A stretch of 64,000 nucleotides of DNA, taken from positions 62,001 through 126,000 of the forward strand of contig CANJXC010000002.1 of NCBI GenBank assembly GCA_947478845.1. The letters run 5' to 3'. Under the pieces are notes generated by a model. The model was not told where the DNA came from, did no database searches, and worked only from the letters and a program-made list of their open reading frames with translations. Below are positions 8,168 through 17,575 of this stretch, piece by piece (position 1 is the stretch's first letter; the number at the start of each line of letters is the position of its first letter). This DNA comes from Spirochaetales bacterium (lineage in GTDB: Bacteria > Spirochaetota > Spirochaetia > JABEVK01). The translations under genes were made by a program, and so were the position numbers.

Positions 8168-9490
8168 TTACAACTCCCACCTGCCCACCTGGTAGGCCAT
8201 AAGGTGGCAGGTGTGGGTTTTTCCGTCCGAAACGGTTACCAGTAAGTCTGTTGGTAACTCGGTTAGGTTGGCGAGGTAGACTAAAATCTGCGAGTCCTGC
8301 TCGATGGCGATGCCAGCGTACTTGCGTTCTCCTGACTGGGTTGCCTCACAAGACATTTTGATGGGCAGTAGCGGAACCCCTGCGAAGTTTCCTAACTCGA
8401 CAAGCAGCAAAGAACTTTCCTGCGAAAGCGACCCAAAACTGATCTCGCTGATGCCGGCTCTCGACGCGGTGGCTATCGCCGCCAGAACCCATGCGTTTTG
8501 AAAAGGGTCAGCTGCCAAACTGTCGTTTGTGCGGTACGAAACCACACCGAGGGCGAGGCTCGCGCCAGGAGCGAGGTCTTTTACCGTGTCCGCCTGGTCC
8601 CTGAGAGCGTCGAGGTTTTCGGCAAAGGTCTTCTGGTCGTAAAGGTTCACCGATGGGTCGAAGTCCCAGGAAACGACGCTTTGAGCTGCCCATGATTCCC
8701 TGTGGGTCCACCCGTCAAGAAAGAACTGAGGCCGCCTCGCAGCCAAAAGCTTGTGTAAAGACGGCATAAACAAACTTGGTGTTTGGCTTGGGTTTCCGAT
8801 CGTGACTTCCAATGGATCTTTAGTGGCCTGTGGTGGTGGGCTTTTATAGTCCACCGTTAGTCGTAGTACCTGTTTCTTTTCCGTGAGCTCGCTGACTTGC
8901 GGGTAAAGATACCTCATGCCCGAAAACAGTTTGAACGAACTGTCGCCAAAAAACCTTTGATCCTCCAAGCCAAAATCACTTTTGCTCAGCTCAATTTCCG
9001 CAGTCATCCCGCCTGAGTTCTCGTACTTGAGCGCCTTGAAGTTCTCTGCAAAAACAACCTGCTCGAGTTTGTACGGGAAGACCAAGGCCTTTCGCTGAGG
9101 TAGATCCACCTCGAACTCTCGCCCACAAACGGCTTGGGCTCCCAGCAGAACGCAAAAGCCAAAACGGTTCGCCAATGAGGGTCGCAGGGGTCGGCCAGCC
9201 GCGCTCACTGTAATCAGACCCGGCAACGTTGCTACCACCTGAATCTGGTACTCAAAATCGAGGGTCGCAGTTCGGCAACGTCCCTGGTAATCGACGGTGA
9301 AACCGTCGAGCTTTTGTGAAACCTTCAATCCTAGAATCTCCGGAACGACTGTTCTCCAGGCCTCATCTCGAACCGAAAAGTACACTCTTCGAATTAACTC
9401 AAAGGGGCCCACACGAAAGTAACGAAGTTCCCCGTCCTCAAGGTCCACGGATAGAGGGCCCAAGGTGAGGGTATTTGTTGGCTCGCTCAA
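8168..9490 (-). CDS. apnL: D-apionate lactonase-like protein
   Basis: A 440-residue protein resembling the N-terminal and middle parts of D-apionate lactonase (ApnL), which opens apionolactone to D-apionate. The features I match are 'LEDGELRYFRVGPFELIRRV', 'VRDEAWRTVVPEI', 'ANRFGFCVL' and 'EDQRFFGDSSFKLF', followed by a TIM-barrel-like half. It seems shorter than the roughly 600 residues I remember for the family. I start it at a TTG (9490) whose TTGA overlaps the stop of the upstream gene by 4 nt; the frame runs to 9547 with a 61-nt overlap, which is less likely. Last gene of the operon that starts with the binding protein at 15237. Confidence 0.7.
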   Translation of the reverse strand: MSEPTNTLTLGPLSVDLEDGELRYFRVGPFELIRRVYFSVRDEAWRTVVPEILGLKVSQKLDGFTVDYQGRCRTATLDFEYQIQVVATLPGLITVSAAGRPLRPSLANRFGFCVLLGAQAVCGREFEVDLPQRKALVFPYKLEQVVFAENFKALKYENSGGMTAEIELSKSDFGLEDQRFFGDSSFKLFSGMRYLYPQVSELTEKKQVLRLTVDYKSPPPQATKDPLEVTIGNPSQTPSLFMPSLHKLLAARRPQFFLDGWTHRESWAAQSVVSWDFDPSVNLYDQKTFAENLDALRDQADTVKDLAPGASLALGVVSYRTNDSLAADPFQNAWVLAAIATASRAGISEISFGSLSQESSLLLVELGNFAGVPLLPIKMSCEATQSGERKYAGIAIEQDSQILVYLANLTELPTDLLVTVSDGKTHTCHLMAYQVGRWEL

Positions 9491-10524
9491 TGGATGCCAT
9501 ACTTTCCAGCGAGTTCGGCAACCATTTGGGATGAGTGTTTCTTCCACGATTCAACAATATGGTCGTAAAAAGCATAGGCGGAAGAATCCTCAATAGTACC
9601 ATTCGCAGCCAGCCAGTCTAAACAACGCCTCACGCCTTCCTTCCAGCCGATGGTGTAGCGAAAGCCAAGATCGGCCCGAGCCGCGTCGTTGTTAAAGATC
9701 GTGACATATTGAAAGTTATAGCCACACCAGCTGGCCAGTTCCGGCGCTGTTCTCACAAGAAGGTCGGTAGGAATATGGACCAACTCAGGGGTGGCAACTC
9801 CCATGACTTCGGCCACCGCCGACCAGTAGGCATTATAGGTCATCCACTCTTCTCCGGTCACGTTGTAGCTTTTCCCGAAGGCCTTGGCATTGCCGATGGC
9901 ATTGAAAAAAGCCCTAGCTACGTCGATGGCGTGGCAGGCTACCCAAAGTGAACTTCCATCCCCATGGACGATGATCGGCTTACCTTTTTGAATGCGGTCT
10001 AGGTGGTAGGTGCCACCACGGAAAGCATGAACTAAAGGGCTTCCACCTTCGCTGTAGGTTTGCGCCGGCCTGAGGATGGTTACCGCGAAGTCTCCCTGGT
10101 CATGGGCCAAAAGCAACATTTCTTCGCAACGAGCTTTGTCAAACGCATACTGAAATTCACCAGAAGGTACTTTTGGCGAGTCTTCCCTTATCGGGAAGGC
10201 CGGTGCGGGTTTCGTGTAAACGTCGACCGTACTGCAAAAAATGTACTGCTTGATTCGACCACGAAACAGTTCGATGGATAGGGCCACTTCTTTGGGGGTG
10301 AAGCCAATCATATCCACAACACAATCGAAGTGACCCGCGGCCAAAATGAGTTTCCGGAAAGTCTCATGGTCTTTTCTGTCCGCGGTAATGGTTTTGACCG
10401 ACGATGGGATTCTCGTCGAGCGAAGGCCCCGATTGAGCACCGTCACATCGGAGGACTGCTCAACAAGCAAGTGGGTAAGGGGTGTGCTGATATTTCCTGT
10501 GCCGCCTAGGATGAGGGTTCTCAT
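9487..10524 (-). CDS. NAD-dependent epimerase/dehydratase (extended SDR)
   Basis: A 345-residue extended short-chain dehydrogenase. Cofactor motif 'LILGGTGNIS' (GxxGxxx) at the N-terminus, 'VVDMIGF', 'IFCSTVDVYTKP' for the active-site serine region, 'YAFDKARCEE' in the usual YxxxK place (here Y-A-F-D-K), and 'RPAQTY'. The substrate is unknown; in this operon an apiose-containing sugar, its lactone or a partner sugar is likely. The ATG overlaps the stop of the GH140-like gene by 4 nt (ATGA), and the ApnL-like gene overlaps its end, so the three are translationally coupled. Confidence 0.85.
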   Translation of the reverse strand: MRTLILGGTGNISTPLTHLLVEQSSDVTVLNRGLRSTRIPSSVKTITADRKDHETFRKLILAAGHFDCVVDMIGFTPKEVALSIELFRGRIKQYIFCSTVDVYTKPAPAFPIREDSPKVPSGEFQYAFDKARCEEMLLLAHDQGDFAVTILRPAQTYSEGGSPLVHAFRGGTYHLDRIQKGKPIIVHGDGSSLWVACHAIDVARAFFNAIGNAKAFGKSYNVTGEEWMTYNAYWSAVAEVMGVATPELVHIPTDLLVRTAPELASWCGYNFQYVTIFNNDAARADLGFRYTIGWKEGVRRCLDWLAANGTIEDSSAYAFYDHIVESWKKHSSQMVAELAGKYGIH

Positions 10525-11837
10525 TCTTGGCTATCCAAAACCAGAACATAGTCATGGTCACGACCTTGGAGCGGAGGGCGAAAGAAACGTTCGCCTGTGT
10601 TGGGAAAATTGTCGTAATCCACGAACGTCCCTAGGCGGGGGTCGAACCAACGGGCCATTAGCGTTTTACCACCAAGTACGCCCAGGCGAACGGTGACGCC
10701 TATTCCGTTGGGCAGATACACGAAGGCATAACCGTTTCCGCGGCAGGCCTGAATATGATTCATCCCTTCAAAGTTTTTTATCACAAGGCTTTGATCGGGA
10801 ACCCGGCTGAAAAAGTCCCGCGATTCAAAGAGTGTTTTCATGTGCCTGATCTGAGAGGCTCCGGGGCGATCCAAAGCGGTGCGCCAGTCCATCAAAAAAT
10901 AATTGTCGGACCAAGGGTCAGCAAGGTTGTCCGCTTGGGTTCTCATGGGCCAAACACAGTGATGACCGTAAGTGATGCCAAGACTACCCGCCATCAACGC
11001 CCAATACGACGAACGCCGCACATCGACTTGGTCAAAATACCCGTTGGCCGCTTTGAAACCGATGGGGTGGTCTTCATAGTTGGTTTCACCTTCCACCACC
11101 GGCTTAGGCTTGGTCAGTCGGTAGTCTTTCTCCAACACCTCATAATGAGGCGTAGTCTCCGTTCCATGTCCAGTTTGGGTCAAGTGAAAATCTAACCAAG
11201 TCTCGTCAGGAAACGGCAAGGAGGAAGAGGAAACGCCAGGAGGATGAAAGGTAATCAGATGTTGGCTTCCCGAACTCTTGATGCCCTCGACGAGAGAGCG
11301 AATCACCGAAAAATGATGTTCGGTCTGAAGGGGTCGGTCGCCACCTAGAACCCAGATCAGATTCTTGAACTTTCCATATCGAGCACCCAACCATTGCCCA
11401 AAAACCTTAGCGTTTTTGCTGTCGAAGACCTCTGGCCCTTTACCCCAATGCGAGGCATTGTACTTGTCGCCCCAGGTAGGGAGGAAAGCGAGGTAGATAC
11501 CCTGCCGCTCAGCTTCCCCAAAGGCATAATCCACTAGGTCCCAGTAGCTGTCTGAGCCATCAGCATCTGGGAGACTGGGGTCGAAGTTGCCGGCTTTGTT
11601 CTTCTTGAGCGGGTAGGCCCCCTGCCGGTTGGGAACTCGAAGCCCGTCTACCTCCGCAAGCGCCACCGCAAGCACGACGTTGAACCCCTGTGCAGACCGC
11701 TTTTGCAAGTAGAGGAGAATCTCTTCCCGGGTGAGTCGGTGAAATAATTCCCACGCCGTATCCGCCATCCAAAAAAAAGGCCGACCATCGGCCGTCTCGA
11801 GAAACCTACCATCTTTGTGCACTCTGAGCTCTTTCAC
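10521..11837 (-). CDS. GH140-type apiosidase (DUF4038)
   Basis: A 438-residue glycoside hydrolase of the DUF4038/Apiosidase family with a C-terminal collagen-binding-like beta domain; characterised members (GH140) cut apiose linkages in rhamnogalacturonan II. Visible: 'DGRPFFWMADTAWELFHRLT' at the N-terminus, 'GFNVVLAVAL', 'NLIWVLGGDRPL' (likely acid/base aspartate), 'DFHLTQTGH', 'PVVEGETNYEDHP' (likely nucleophile glutamate) and 'SYWALMAGSLGITYGHH'. The GTG at 11837 has GGAGG four bases upstream and matches the family start. No signal peptide is present, so it acts in the cytoplasm on imported oligosaccharides. Coupled to the SDR gene downstream. Confidence 0.87.
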   Translation of the reverse strand: MKELRVHKDGRFLETADGRPFFWMADTAWELFHRLTREEILLYLQKRSAQGFNVVLAVALAEVDGLRVPNRQGAYPLKKNKAGNFDPSLPDADGSDSYWDLVDYAFGEAERQGIYLAFLPTWGDKYNASHWGKGPEVFDSKNAKVFGQWLGARYGKFKNLIWVLGGDRPLQTEHHFSVIRSLVEGIKSSGSQHLITFHPPGVSSSSLPFPDETWLDFHLTQTGHGTETTPHYEVLEKDYRLTKPKPVVEGETNYEDHPIGFKAANGYFDQVDVRRSSYWALMAGSLGITYGHHCVWPMRTQADNLADPWSDNYFLMDWRTALDRPGASQIRHMKTLFESRDFFSRVPDQSLVIKNFEGMNHIQACRGNGYAFVYLPNGIGVTVRLGVLGGKTLMARWFDPRLGTFVDYDNFPNTGERFFRPPLQGRDHDYVLVLDSQE

Positions 11838-11859
11838 AAATCCTCCATCCGCATAATAG

Positions 11860-12744
11860 TTAGTCTCCCTTAATTCCACCGAGCATGATGCCCCGCACAA
11901 AGTGCTTCTGTACCGCTAAGAAAGAAAAGAAAATGGGGATCAAGGCGATAGTCGCCATGCCCATACGCAGAGCCAGAGGTGAGGCTATTGTGCCGGTGTA
12001 CTGTTCCCCACTTTGAGGAATAATGCTTTGGTTGAACGTGAGCTTATAGAGTAGATATTGCAAAGGATAAAGGTATTGCTGGTCGATATAAAGCAGGGCT
12101 TGGGTCATGTCGTTCCAGTACATCAGCATCGTAAACAATCCAACCGTGAGAACTGCCGGCATGGATAAGGGTAGAACAATACTGCGAAACGTCCGGAACT
12201 CTGATGCTCCGTCGATACGTGCTGACTCAATCAAAGACAAAGGAATTGTCCGAAAATACGACCGAAGAAGCAGAACATTAAAGGGAGAAATGAGCAGAGG
12301 AACAATGAGAGACAGCAGATTGTTTTTCCAATGCAGAAAGTTTGAAATCAGCAGGTAACTTGAGAGCGTGCCGCCGTTGAACAACAAGGTGAAGAACAGG
12401 AAAAAGCTGAGGAAGTTTGACCCTCCAAAGTTCTGCCTGGAAATCACGTAGGCGAACAAGGCCGAAGCCGCTACTCCTGCCAAGGTTCCCGCTACGGTTA
12501 CAGCTATGCTCACACTGTAGGAACGCACAATGAAATCAGGCTGGGCAAAAATCTTTCGGTAAGCCTCCCAAGAAAACTCCGAAGGGAAGATTTGGAAACC
12601 AAAAGAGGCAAGCGACTCGGTCGAGGCCACCGAAGAAATAATCAAAATCCATATTGGGAGTACTGACAGGATGCAAATAGGCACCAGAACCCCGATGCTG
12701 ATCCAAGTCACTGCGCCACCAGATTGGCTTCTAGAAGAGGGCAT
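11860..12744 (-). CDS. CUT1 ABC permease, YtcP/LplC type
   Basis: A 294-residue inner-membrane permease of the MalG-like branch used for oligosaccharide uptake (YtcP/LplC group). Six hydrophobic segments are apparent, with the EAA loop 'ESARIDGASEFRTFRSIVLP' that contacts the ATPase, and the typical C-terminus 'FVRGIMLGGIKGD'. The ATG at 12744 overlaps the preceding permease gene by 14 nt. It pairs with the permease at 12731 and the binding protein at 13723; no ATP-binding subunit is in the window, so a shared MsmX/MsiK-type ATPase elsewhere is expected. Confidence 0.9.
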   Translation of the reverse strand: MPSSRSQSGGAVTWISIGVLVPICILSVLPIWILIISSVASTESLASFGFQIFPSEFSWEAYRKIFAQPDFIVRSYSVSIAVTVAGTLAGVAASALFAYVISRQNFGGSNFLSFFLFFTLLFNGGTLSSYLLISNFLHWKNNLLSLIVPLLISPFNVLLLRSYFRTIPLSLIESARIDGASEFRTFRSIVLPLSMPAVLTVGLFTMLMYWNDMTQALLYIDQQYLYPLQYLLYKLTFNQSIIPQSGEQYTGTIASPLALRMGMATIALIPIFFSFLAVQKHFVRGIMLGGIKGD

Positions 12745-13654
12745 TTTCGTTATCCATTCTTCGTACAAGCCAGTTTGATCCTACAATAAGGATGAACCCA
12801 CATACTCCCTGGAAAAGCCCCACAGCAGCAGCCATGTTGAAGTCTCCAGTGACCAGAATAGACCGCATGACGTAGGTATCAATCACATCGGTTGTTGACA
12901 TAATCAAGCCGTTGTTTTTAACGACATTGTTGAAAAAGTCGAAGTTTGCGTAGAAAATTCGACCCAAGGCAAAGAACAAGTTGATGTAAATCAAAGGGGT
13001 AATCATCGGCAGCGTGATACGGAACATTTCATCGAGCTTCGTGCCTCCATCGAGGCGTGCTGCTTCGTATAGTTCTGGGTTGATGGAGACCATGCCAGCG
13101 AGGTAGATGATCGAAAAATACCCGAGCCCTTTCCAAATGCTGATCACAGTCATGATCAAGGGCCAGTATTCTGGTGAGGCATACCAATTGACGGGTGCGA
13201 GTCCCCAGTAGCCGAGGACAACATTGAGGAAGCCGTTATCGGCATTCAAGAAGGAATAGGAGAAATACCCGACTATGATCCACGAGATGAAGTGTGGAAA
13301 GAAAAGTACTGACTGGAACAGTTTGGCAATACGCCATTTGAAAATCTCATTGAGAAAAAGGGCTACTAAAATTGAAAAGAAGGTGACGCTGACAATGAAC
13401 AAAAAGTTGAGGAAGACAGTGTTGTAGATTAAGGTCCACGCTACGCCCGATTGAAAGAAGAACTTAAAGTTGTCGAAGCCGATCCAAGCGCTATTAAAGA
13501 TACCATCCGAAAAGCTGTAGTCCTTGAACGCAAGTATGATTCCGCCCATGGGTACATAGTTAAAAAGGAAGACGAGAAGGATACATGGAAGTGCCATCAG
13601 CCAAAGTTGTAGCTGGTACGTGGTCTGTCTGTTTCTGGTCTTCCGGGGTTTCAT
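12731..13654 (-). CDS. CUT1 ABC permease, YteP/LplB type
   Basis: A 307-residue inner-membrane permease of the MalF-like branch (YteP/LplB group, which in Bacillus imports pectin-derived rhamnogalacturonan fragments). Visible are 'NYVPMGGIILAFKDY' near the N-terminus, several membrane spans and the EAA loop 'YEAARLDGGTKLDEMFRITL'. The ATG at 13654 has AAAGG seven bases upstream; a GTG two codons earlier is possible. It lies 68 nt after the binding-protein gene, with a strong stem-loop in the gap. Confidence 0.9.
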   Translation of the reverse strand: MKPRKTRNRQTTYQLQLWLMALPCILLVFLFNYVPMGGIILAFKDYSFSDGIFNSAWIGFDNFKFFFQSGVAWTLIYNTVFLNFLFIVSVTFFSILVALFLNEIFKWRIAKLFQSVLFFPHFISWIIVGYFSYSFLNADNGFLNVVLGYWGLAPVNWYASPEYWPLIMTVISIWKGLGYFSIIYLAGMVSINPELYEAARLDGGTKLDEMFRITLPMITPLIYINLFFALGRIFYANFDFFNNVVKNNGLIMSTTDVIDTYVMRSILVTGDFNMAAAVGLFQGVCGFILIVGSNWLVRRMDNENALF

Positions 13655-13675
13655 TAACACACCTTTAAAGGAAAT

Positions 13676-13700
13676 GTCCCGGAAGTTCTCCTTCCGGGAC
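13676..13700 (-). other. Stem-loop between binding-protein and permease genes
   Basis: A perfect 10-bp inverted repeat (GTCCCGGAAG, loop TTCTC, CTTCCGGGAC) after the solute-binding-protein gene. No T run follows on the transcribed strand, so it is more likely an mRNA-stabilising element than a full terminator. It would give more binding protein than permease. Confidence 0.7.
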
Positions 13701-13722
13701 CGCAGTTTATTGTCTGCCTCTT

Positions 13723-15237
13723 CTATTTCTTATTCTCAGCCTTCCAAGCATTGATCTGCTTCTGGAGTTCAGCGAGAATGGTGTCAATTCCAGCCTCTTT
13801 AAGCTTTGCACGGAAGACCGCTAGGCCAATTTTAGGGTCTTGGGGATCGACAAGGCCTTTTTCTAGTGGGTCGCCGTACTGGGCTGCCACGTTGGCTACG
13901 TTTGCCATGGCAGTCTTAACCGAGGCCATGTCGGGAACGAAACCAAAAATCGGCGAAACAACGGAGTTGCTTTTGATCGAATCTGCGACGCGCTGATCGG
14001 TGAGCAAGTCGCCTTCAGAACGGTAGTAGGAAAGTTTATTGATGGTTGTCCGAAATTGGTCGGAAGCGTTTGGGTAATAACCGGTATTTTCAACGGTTTT
14101 CCCGTCCACGAAAGCGATAATTTTCTTGGACTTGTCTTTCCATTGCCAGTGAACTCCTTCAATTCCCCAGGCCAGTAGGTTTTGCACATCGGAGTTCGTG
14201 TAGGACTCCTGGATGAACTTTAAGGCTTGTTCTGGATTCTTGGAGGCCTTGTTGATGGCCAAGCCCGTCCCGACGGAAATGTTGCGAATCGTTGGGTGAC
14301 CAGCCATTTTCCCCTGGGGAATTACGGCTCCACCCCACTCTGCTTGGCCCATGCCTGTGGTATCCCATTCACCGGCAAATGGAATCAAGAAGGCTGCCAT
14401 CTTTCCCGTACTGCGCAAATTATTCATTTCCATTTCGGTTGGAGGGTTTTTCTTGACATACCCCTTGTTGAACCACTTGCGCATGAGGGTTACATTGGCC
14501 TCGTATTCTCTTGTGAAGGGAGCCGCAAATACGTCGCTTTTACCTTTCACCGCATCAACAACTGCGAGGTCTTGTCCTTTAGGACTCTTGACGCCGCCTA
14601 CACCTTCAAAGCCGTAGTAGTTGGGAAACCAAATGCGGCCCCAGTACTCGTCGGTAGAGAGGATGGGTGTGACGCCCGGTTCGTTAGCAAGAATCGCATC
14701 GAAATAGGGCTCGTAATCTTCCCATTTCTTGACCTTGGACCAATCAAACTTGTACTTATCCAACCGTGCTTTGGAAGTCCATATACCGGGATAGCTCACC
14801 GAAGGGGAATAGCTCGGAACGGCATAGATTCTGCCTTTGATTTTGGCGGCGTTCCAAATGATCGGGTCGTAGAGTTTGTAAAGGTTAGAGGCAACCTTAG
14901 GCAAAAGGTCGTCAAGAGCCAGCAGCCCACCGGTCTGGTAGAGGCTGATGTAGGGGTCAAACTGAGATACCGTGACGATATCGGCGTCATCTCCAGTTTT
15001 CAACAGTAACGGAATCTTGGTGGTGATTTCCGAAAACGAGAGGGGGTGCAACTCAATGTTCGCACCGACTTTTTTGGCAACGAGAGAATTGATCTTATCC
15101 TGAACGAGGGTCACATCGTCAGGCGTGGCGTTCGTAGCAACAAAATAGAACTTGATGGTTGGAAGCCCCGCCACCGACTGGGCAAAGCTCGCAACAGCGA
15201 ATGTGATGATGATCAAAACTGCGAGTAAGTTTTTCAT
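13723..15237 (-). CDS. ABC solute-binding protein, oligosaccharide type
   Basis: A 504-residue extracellular family-1 solute-binding protein, close in layout to LipO/YtcQ proteins. It has a signal peptide (MKNLL..., hydrophobic to about residue 18, AXA-like site near 'ASFAQS'), then 'DADIVTVSQFDPY' and 'GGLLALDDLL'. No lipobox cysteine is visible, so it is probably free in the periplasm. AGGTATAGGA precedes the ATG. First gene of the run binding protein, two permeases, GH140, SDR and ApnL-like, which suggests it imports apiose-containing oligosaccharides. Likely regulated by the divergent AraC gene. Confidence 0.9.
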   Translation of the reverse strand: MKNLLAVLIIITFAVASFAQSVAGLPTIKFYFVATNATPDDVTLVQDKINSLVAKKVGANIELHPLSFSEITTKIPLLLKTGDDADIVTVSQFDPYISLYQTGGLLALDDLLPKVASNLYKLYDPIIWNAAKIKGRIYAVPSYSPSVSYPGIWTSKARLDKYKFDWSKVKKWEDYEPYFDAILANEPGVTPILSTDEYWGRIWFPNYYGFEGVGGVKSPKGQDLAVVDAVKGKSDVFAAPFTREYEANVTLMRKWFNKGYVKKNPPTEMEMNNLRSTGKMAAFLIPFAGEWDTTGMGQAEWGGAVIPQGKMAGHPTIRNISVGTGLAINKASKNPEQALKFIQESYTNSDVQNLLAWGIEGVHWQWKDKSKKIIAFVDGKTVENTGYYPNASDQFRTTINKLSYYRSEGDLLTDQRVADSIKSNSVVSPIFGFVPDMASVKTAMANVANVAAQYGDPLEKGLVDPQDPKIGLAVFRAKLKEAGIDTILAELQKQINAWKAENKK

Positions 15238-15389
15238 ATTCCTATACCTCCTAAAGAAAAAATCAAAATGACTTGAGTGAGAATGCTGGGAAACGTGAAG
15301 GTTCCAGTCCGTGTACTACCCCCTTAACCGCTCTAATGGGTAAAAAGGTAAACCCGGTGCCCAAAATCAGAAAGGTCTAGAATTACTCA

Positions 15390-16289
15390 ATGATAGCAAG
15401 ATATTATCCACAAATGGACTATGAACTTTCTTGCCGATTTAACCCCTACGTACTTCATGTAGGAGGCATATCCGCTCATAACTGCCCTCCCGCGGGTGCC
15501 ATTTTCCCAAAACGCAAAGCACGTTGGTTTGAGCTTGAACTAATCAACACCGGGGGTGGTTTTCTTTTGTCTCAGGATGAGCTGGTAGCGGTTCGTCCTG
15601 GGATGGTGTTCTTCCACCCCCCTGGGAGAGTTGTTCAGGGAACTGCCCCCTATACCTGTGATGTCGTTGTCTTCGACGCGGAATATTCTCGTGACCGGGA
15701 GTCGGCCTATCATGAAGCAAACCTCTGGGCTGGCGACGAAACAGACTCTGTTGGTGGCCAAGGCGCCCTACCGGTGGGCCTTCCACCTTATTGGCAACTT
15801 TCTGAGTCTGCCCCGGTACGAGCCGCTTTCCGCAATATGCAGATCCTTTTTCAACAGAAAGGCACGGCTCCTCAGATGGCGCTAAAACAGTCTTTGATGG
15901 AAGTCCTTTTGTACTTGGGTGATCGACTCAAAGACCCCCCGAGCCGGTTGTTTGCCCATCAGCAGCAAATTGGCCTTCTCTGCCGCCACATTGACGCCAA
16001 TCCTCAGGGTAGGTTCGTGCTGGAAGAGCTCGCACAAATGGTCAATCTTAGCCCGAACTTTCTCTGTCGGGTTTTTAAGCAAAGCTTGGGTCAGACTTTG
16101 TTTCAATATGTGCACCGAAGCAAAATGGATAGAGCCAGTTCACTTCTGTTCGAAACTAACCTTTCTATCAAGGCAGTGGCGCTCGAAGTCGGCATCGAAA
16201 ATCAGAGTTATTTCCATGCTCTTTTCAAGAGATTAAGGGGTATGACACCTGCCGAATACCGGCAGAGGAATCGTTATCGGGTCTCCTAA
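15390..16289 (+). CDS. AraC-family transcriptional regulator
   Basis: A 299-residue AraC/XylS regulator. Residues about 1-160 form a cupin-like sensor ('ELINTGGGFLLSQDE', 'VRPGMVFFHPPGRVV'). Residues about 195-298 form the double helix-turn-helix ('LEELAQMVNLSPNFLCRVFK' and 'IKAVALEVGIENQSYFHALF', 'MTPAEYRQ'). It is divergent from the binding-protein operon with 152 bases between, so it most likely controls that operon in response to an imported sugar. A terminator follows at 16299. Confidence 0.9.
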   Translation: MIARYYPQMDYELSCRFNPYVLHVGGISAHNCPPAGAIFPKRKARWFELELINTGGGFLLSQDELVAVRPGMVFFHPPGRVVQGTAPYTCDVVVFDAEYSRDRESAYHEANLWAGDETDSVGGQGALPVGLPPYWQLSESAPVRAAFRNMQILFQQKGTAPQMALKQSLMEVLLYLGDRLKDPPSRLFAHQQQIGLLCRHIDANPQGRFVLEELAQMVNLSPNFLCRVFKQSLGQTLFQYVHRSKMDRASSLLFETNLSIKAVALEVGIENQSYFHALFKRLRGMTPAEYRQRNRYRVS

Positions 16290-16298
16290 GGGTCCCTG

Positions 16299-16322
16299 CA
16301 GGTTGCAACAACCTGGTTTTTT
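16299..16322 (+). terminator. Rho-independent terminator after araC-type gene
   Basis: CAGGTTG, loop CAA, CAACCTG (7-bp perfect stem) followed by G and six T. It ends 20 bases before the convergent M24-like gene. Confidence 0.85.
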
Positions 16323-16342
16323 GCACCGAGCCATTCTACGCG

Positions 16343-17452
16343 TTAGCGTTCGAGTATCCATGGCACGTCAAGGGTTAGTCCCTCTGCTGTGAAGGGTTTA
16401 GTAGGCCAATGTCCGGCCTGTGAAAGTATTTCTCTTCGTCCCTGGTGGGTCACCGTCAACTCCTCCACCTTTGCTCCGGTTACGGTGATGAACCAATCAA
16501 ATAGCTGACCGTCCGAAACCCTAAGGCCCGCTTTGGCTCCCCAATCTCCCCGAGCCAAAACATAGCCCGTCGGGCCACCAGGAAAATGATTCTCCCACTC
16601 ATCAGGGTAGCCACCTTCTTCAAGAAGCTCGCGACGCCTTCGGAATATCTCAGAAAACTCGCGGCCCGGTAGGCACATTTGGAGGGTTGTTGCCTGTAGC
16701 TGACAAAGGAGTCGATACTTGTCTTCCAGTTCCGCAGAAAGGGGAGCACCCAATTGGACCATGCGAGTAATGTTTGCGTGGATTCCGCCACGCACTACGG
16801 CTGGGTGCAAGAGTACTGTAGAACCCAAGGGTTGGGCCGAAGGGACCGGATGACGGTATCGGGAGAGCCGCTCGATACCTCCAACCAACAAGACCTCGAT
16901 AGCGATTCCCGCTCTAGAATAATCACCAGCCAACATATTCGCCGCTTCTCGCTCGGACATTCCTGGGTCAAGTTGGTCGGCCACCTTACGGATAATCCGC
17001 TCTGAATCTGACGCCAGACTCTTAGCGAGCTCAATTTCCCTATCGGACAAGGGGTAGTGGAGGCTAGTGATCGCCTCTTGGTCCTCTCTGGCACCCAGCA
17101 AGGGGAAATCCGAAACAAGTGAACCTTTGCCGGCGAGTGCGATTGCTGTGGCTTCTTTCGTGGCCTCGTGCCACGCAAGGGAGACAAGCTCAATTTCTGT
17201 TCCCAGCAGCTCGTCATCGTAGATCCTTTGAGCATCCATTCTGTGAGCGACCAAGTAGACCTGTTCCATTTTGATAACCAAAAATCCGAAACCTAACTCG
17301 CTCGAGCTCACCACGGTATTGTTGCCCCCCGAAGTGATCCACGAGAAGTTATCTCTTCTTCCAAGAATCGCGGCGCTATCGCCGTTGGAGTCGAGGTAGG
17401 CCCTCACCTTTGCCAATTTTGCCAGGTATTCGCCTCGCTGATTCACGTCCAT
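16343..17452 (-). CDS. M24-fold protein with degenerate metal site
   Basis: A 369-residue creatinase/aminopeptidase-P-like (M24, pita-bread fold) protein with an N-terminal creatinase domain and a C-terminal catalytic-fold domain. The usual ligands are mostly missing: where DFG...DITR is expected the sequence is 'LLHPAVVRGGIHANITRM' (D replaced by H and N). The histidine region 'NHFPGGPTGY' and a glutamate near 'AKVEELTVT' remain. It is therefore unlikely to be a normal metal peptidase. Similar proteins occur in sugar operons, and their role is unknown to me. The ATG at 17452 is chosen; a GTG at 17485 is the alternative. It follows the second permease pair. Confidence 0.75.
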   Translation of the reverse strand: MDVNQRGEYLAKLAKVRAYLDSNGDSAAILGRRDNFSWITSGGNNTVVSSSELGFGFLVIKMEQVYLVAHRMDAQRIYDDELLGTEIELVSLAWHEATKEATAIALAGKGSLVSDFPLLGAREDQEAITSLHYPLSDREIELAKSLASDSERIIRKVADQLDPGMSEREAANMLAGDYSRAGIAIEVLLVGGIERLSRYRHPVPSAQPLGSTVLLHPAVVRGGIHANITRMVQLGAPLSAELEDKYRLLCQLQATTLQMCLPGREFSEIFRRRRELLEEGGYPDEWENHFPGGPTGYVLARGDWGAKAGLRVSDGQLFDWFITVTGAKVEELTVTHQGRREILSQAGHWPTKPFTAEGLTLDVPWILER

Positions 17453-17575
17453 AGAAGCCCCACACAACTTTGATCTATCAAGCACGAGCCTACCGGCAGA
17501 AACAAAAATCGAATCACCGGTAAGTGCTCGGCGCTTGGTCTCGAGTCAATTTTGTCTCCTTCGAAGACACTACGC

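Noticed and set aside
14227-15009. 260-codon plus-strand frame opposite the solute-binding protein gene
   Set aside because: It lies wholly antisense to a well-supported gene and has no recognisable features.
16343-17452. A normal Xaa-Pro aminopeptidase
   Set aside because: Key metal ligands are replaced, so the name would mislead.
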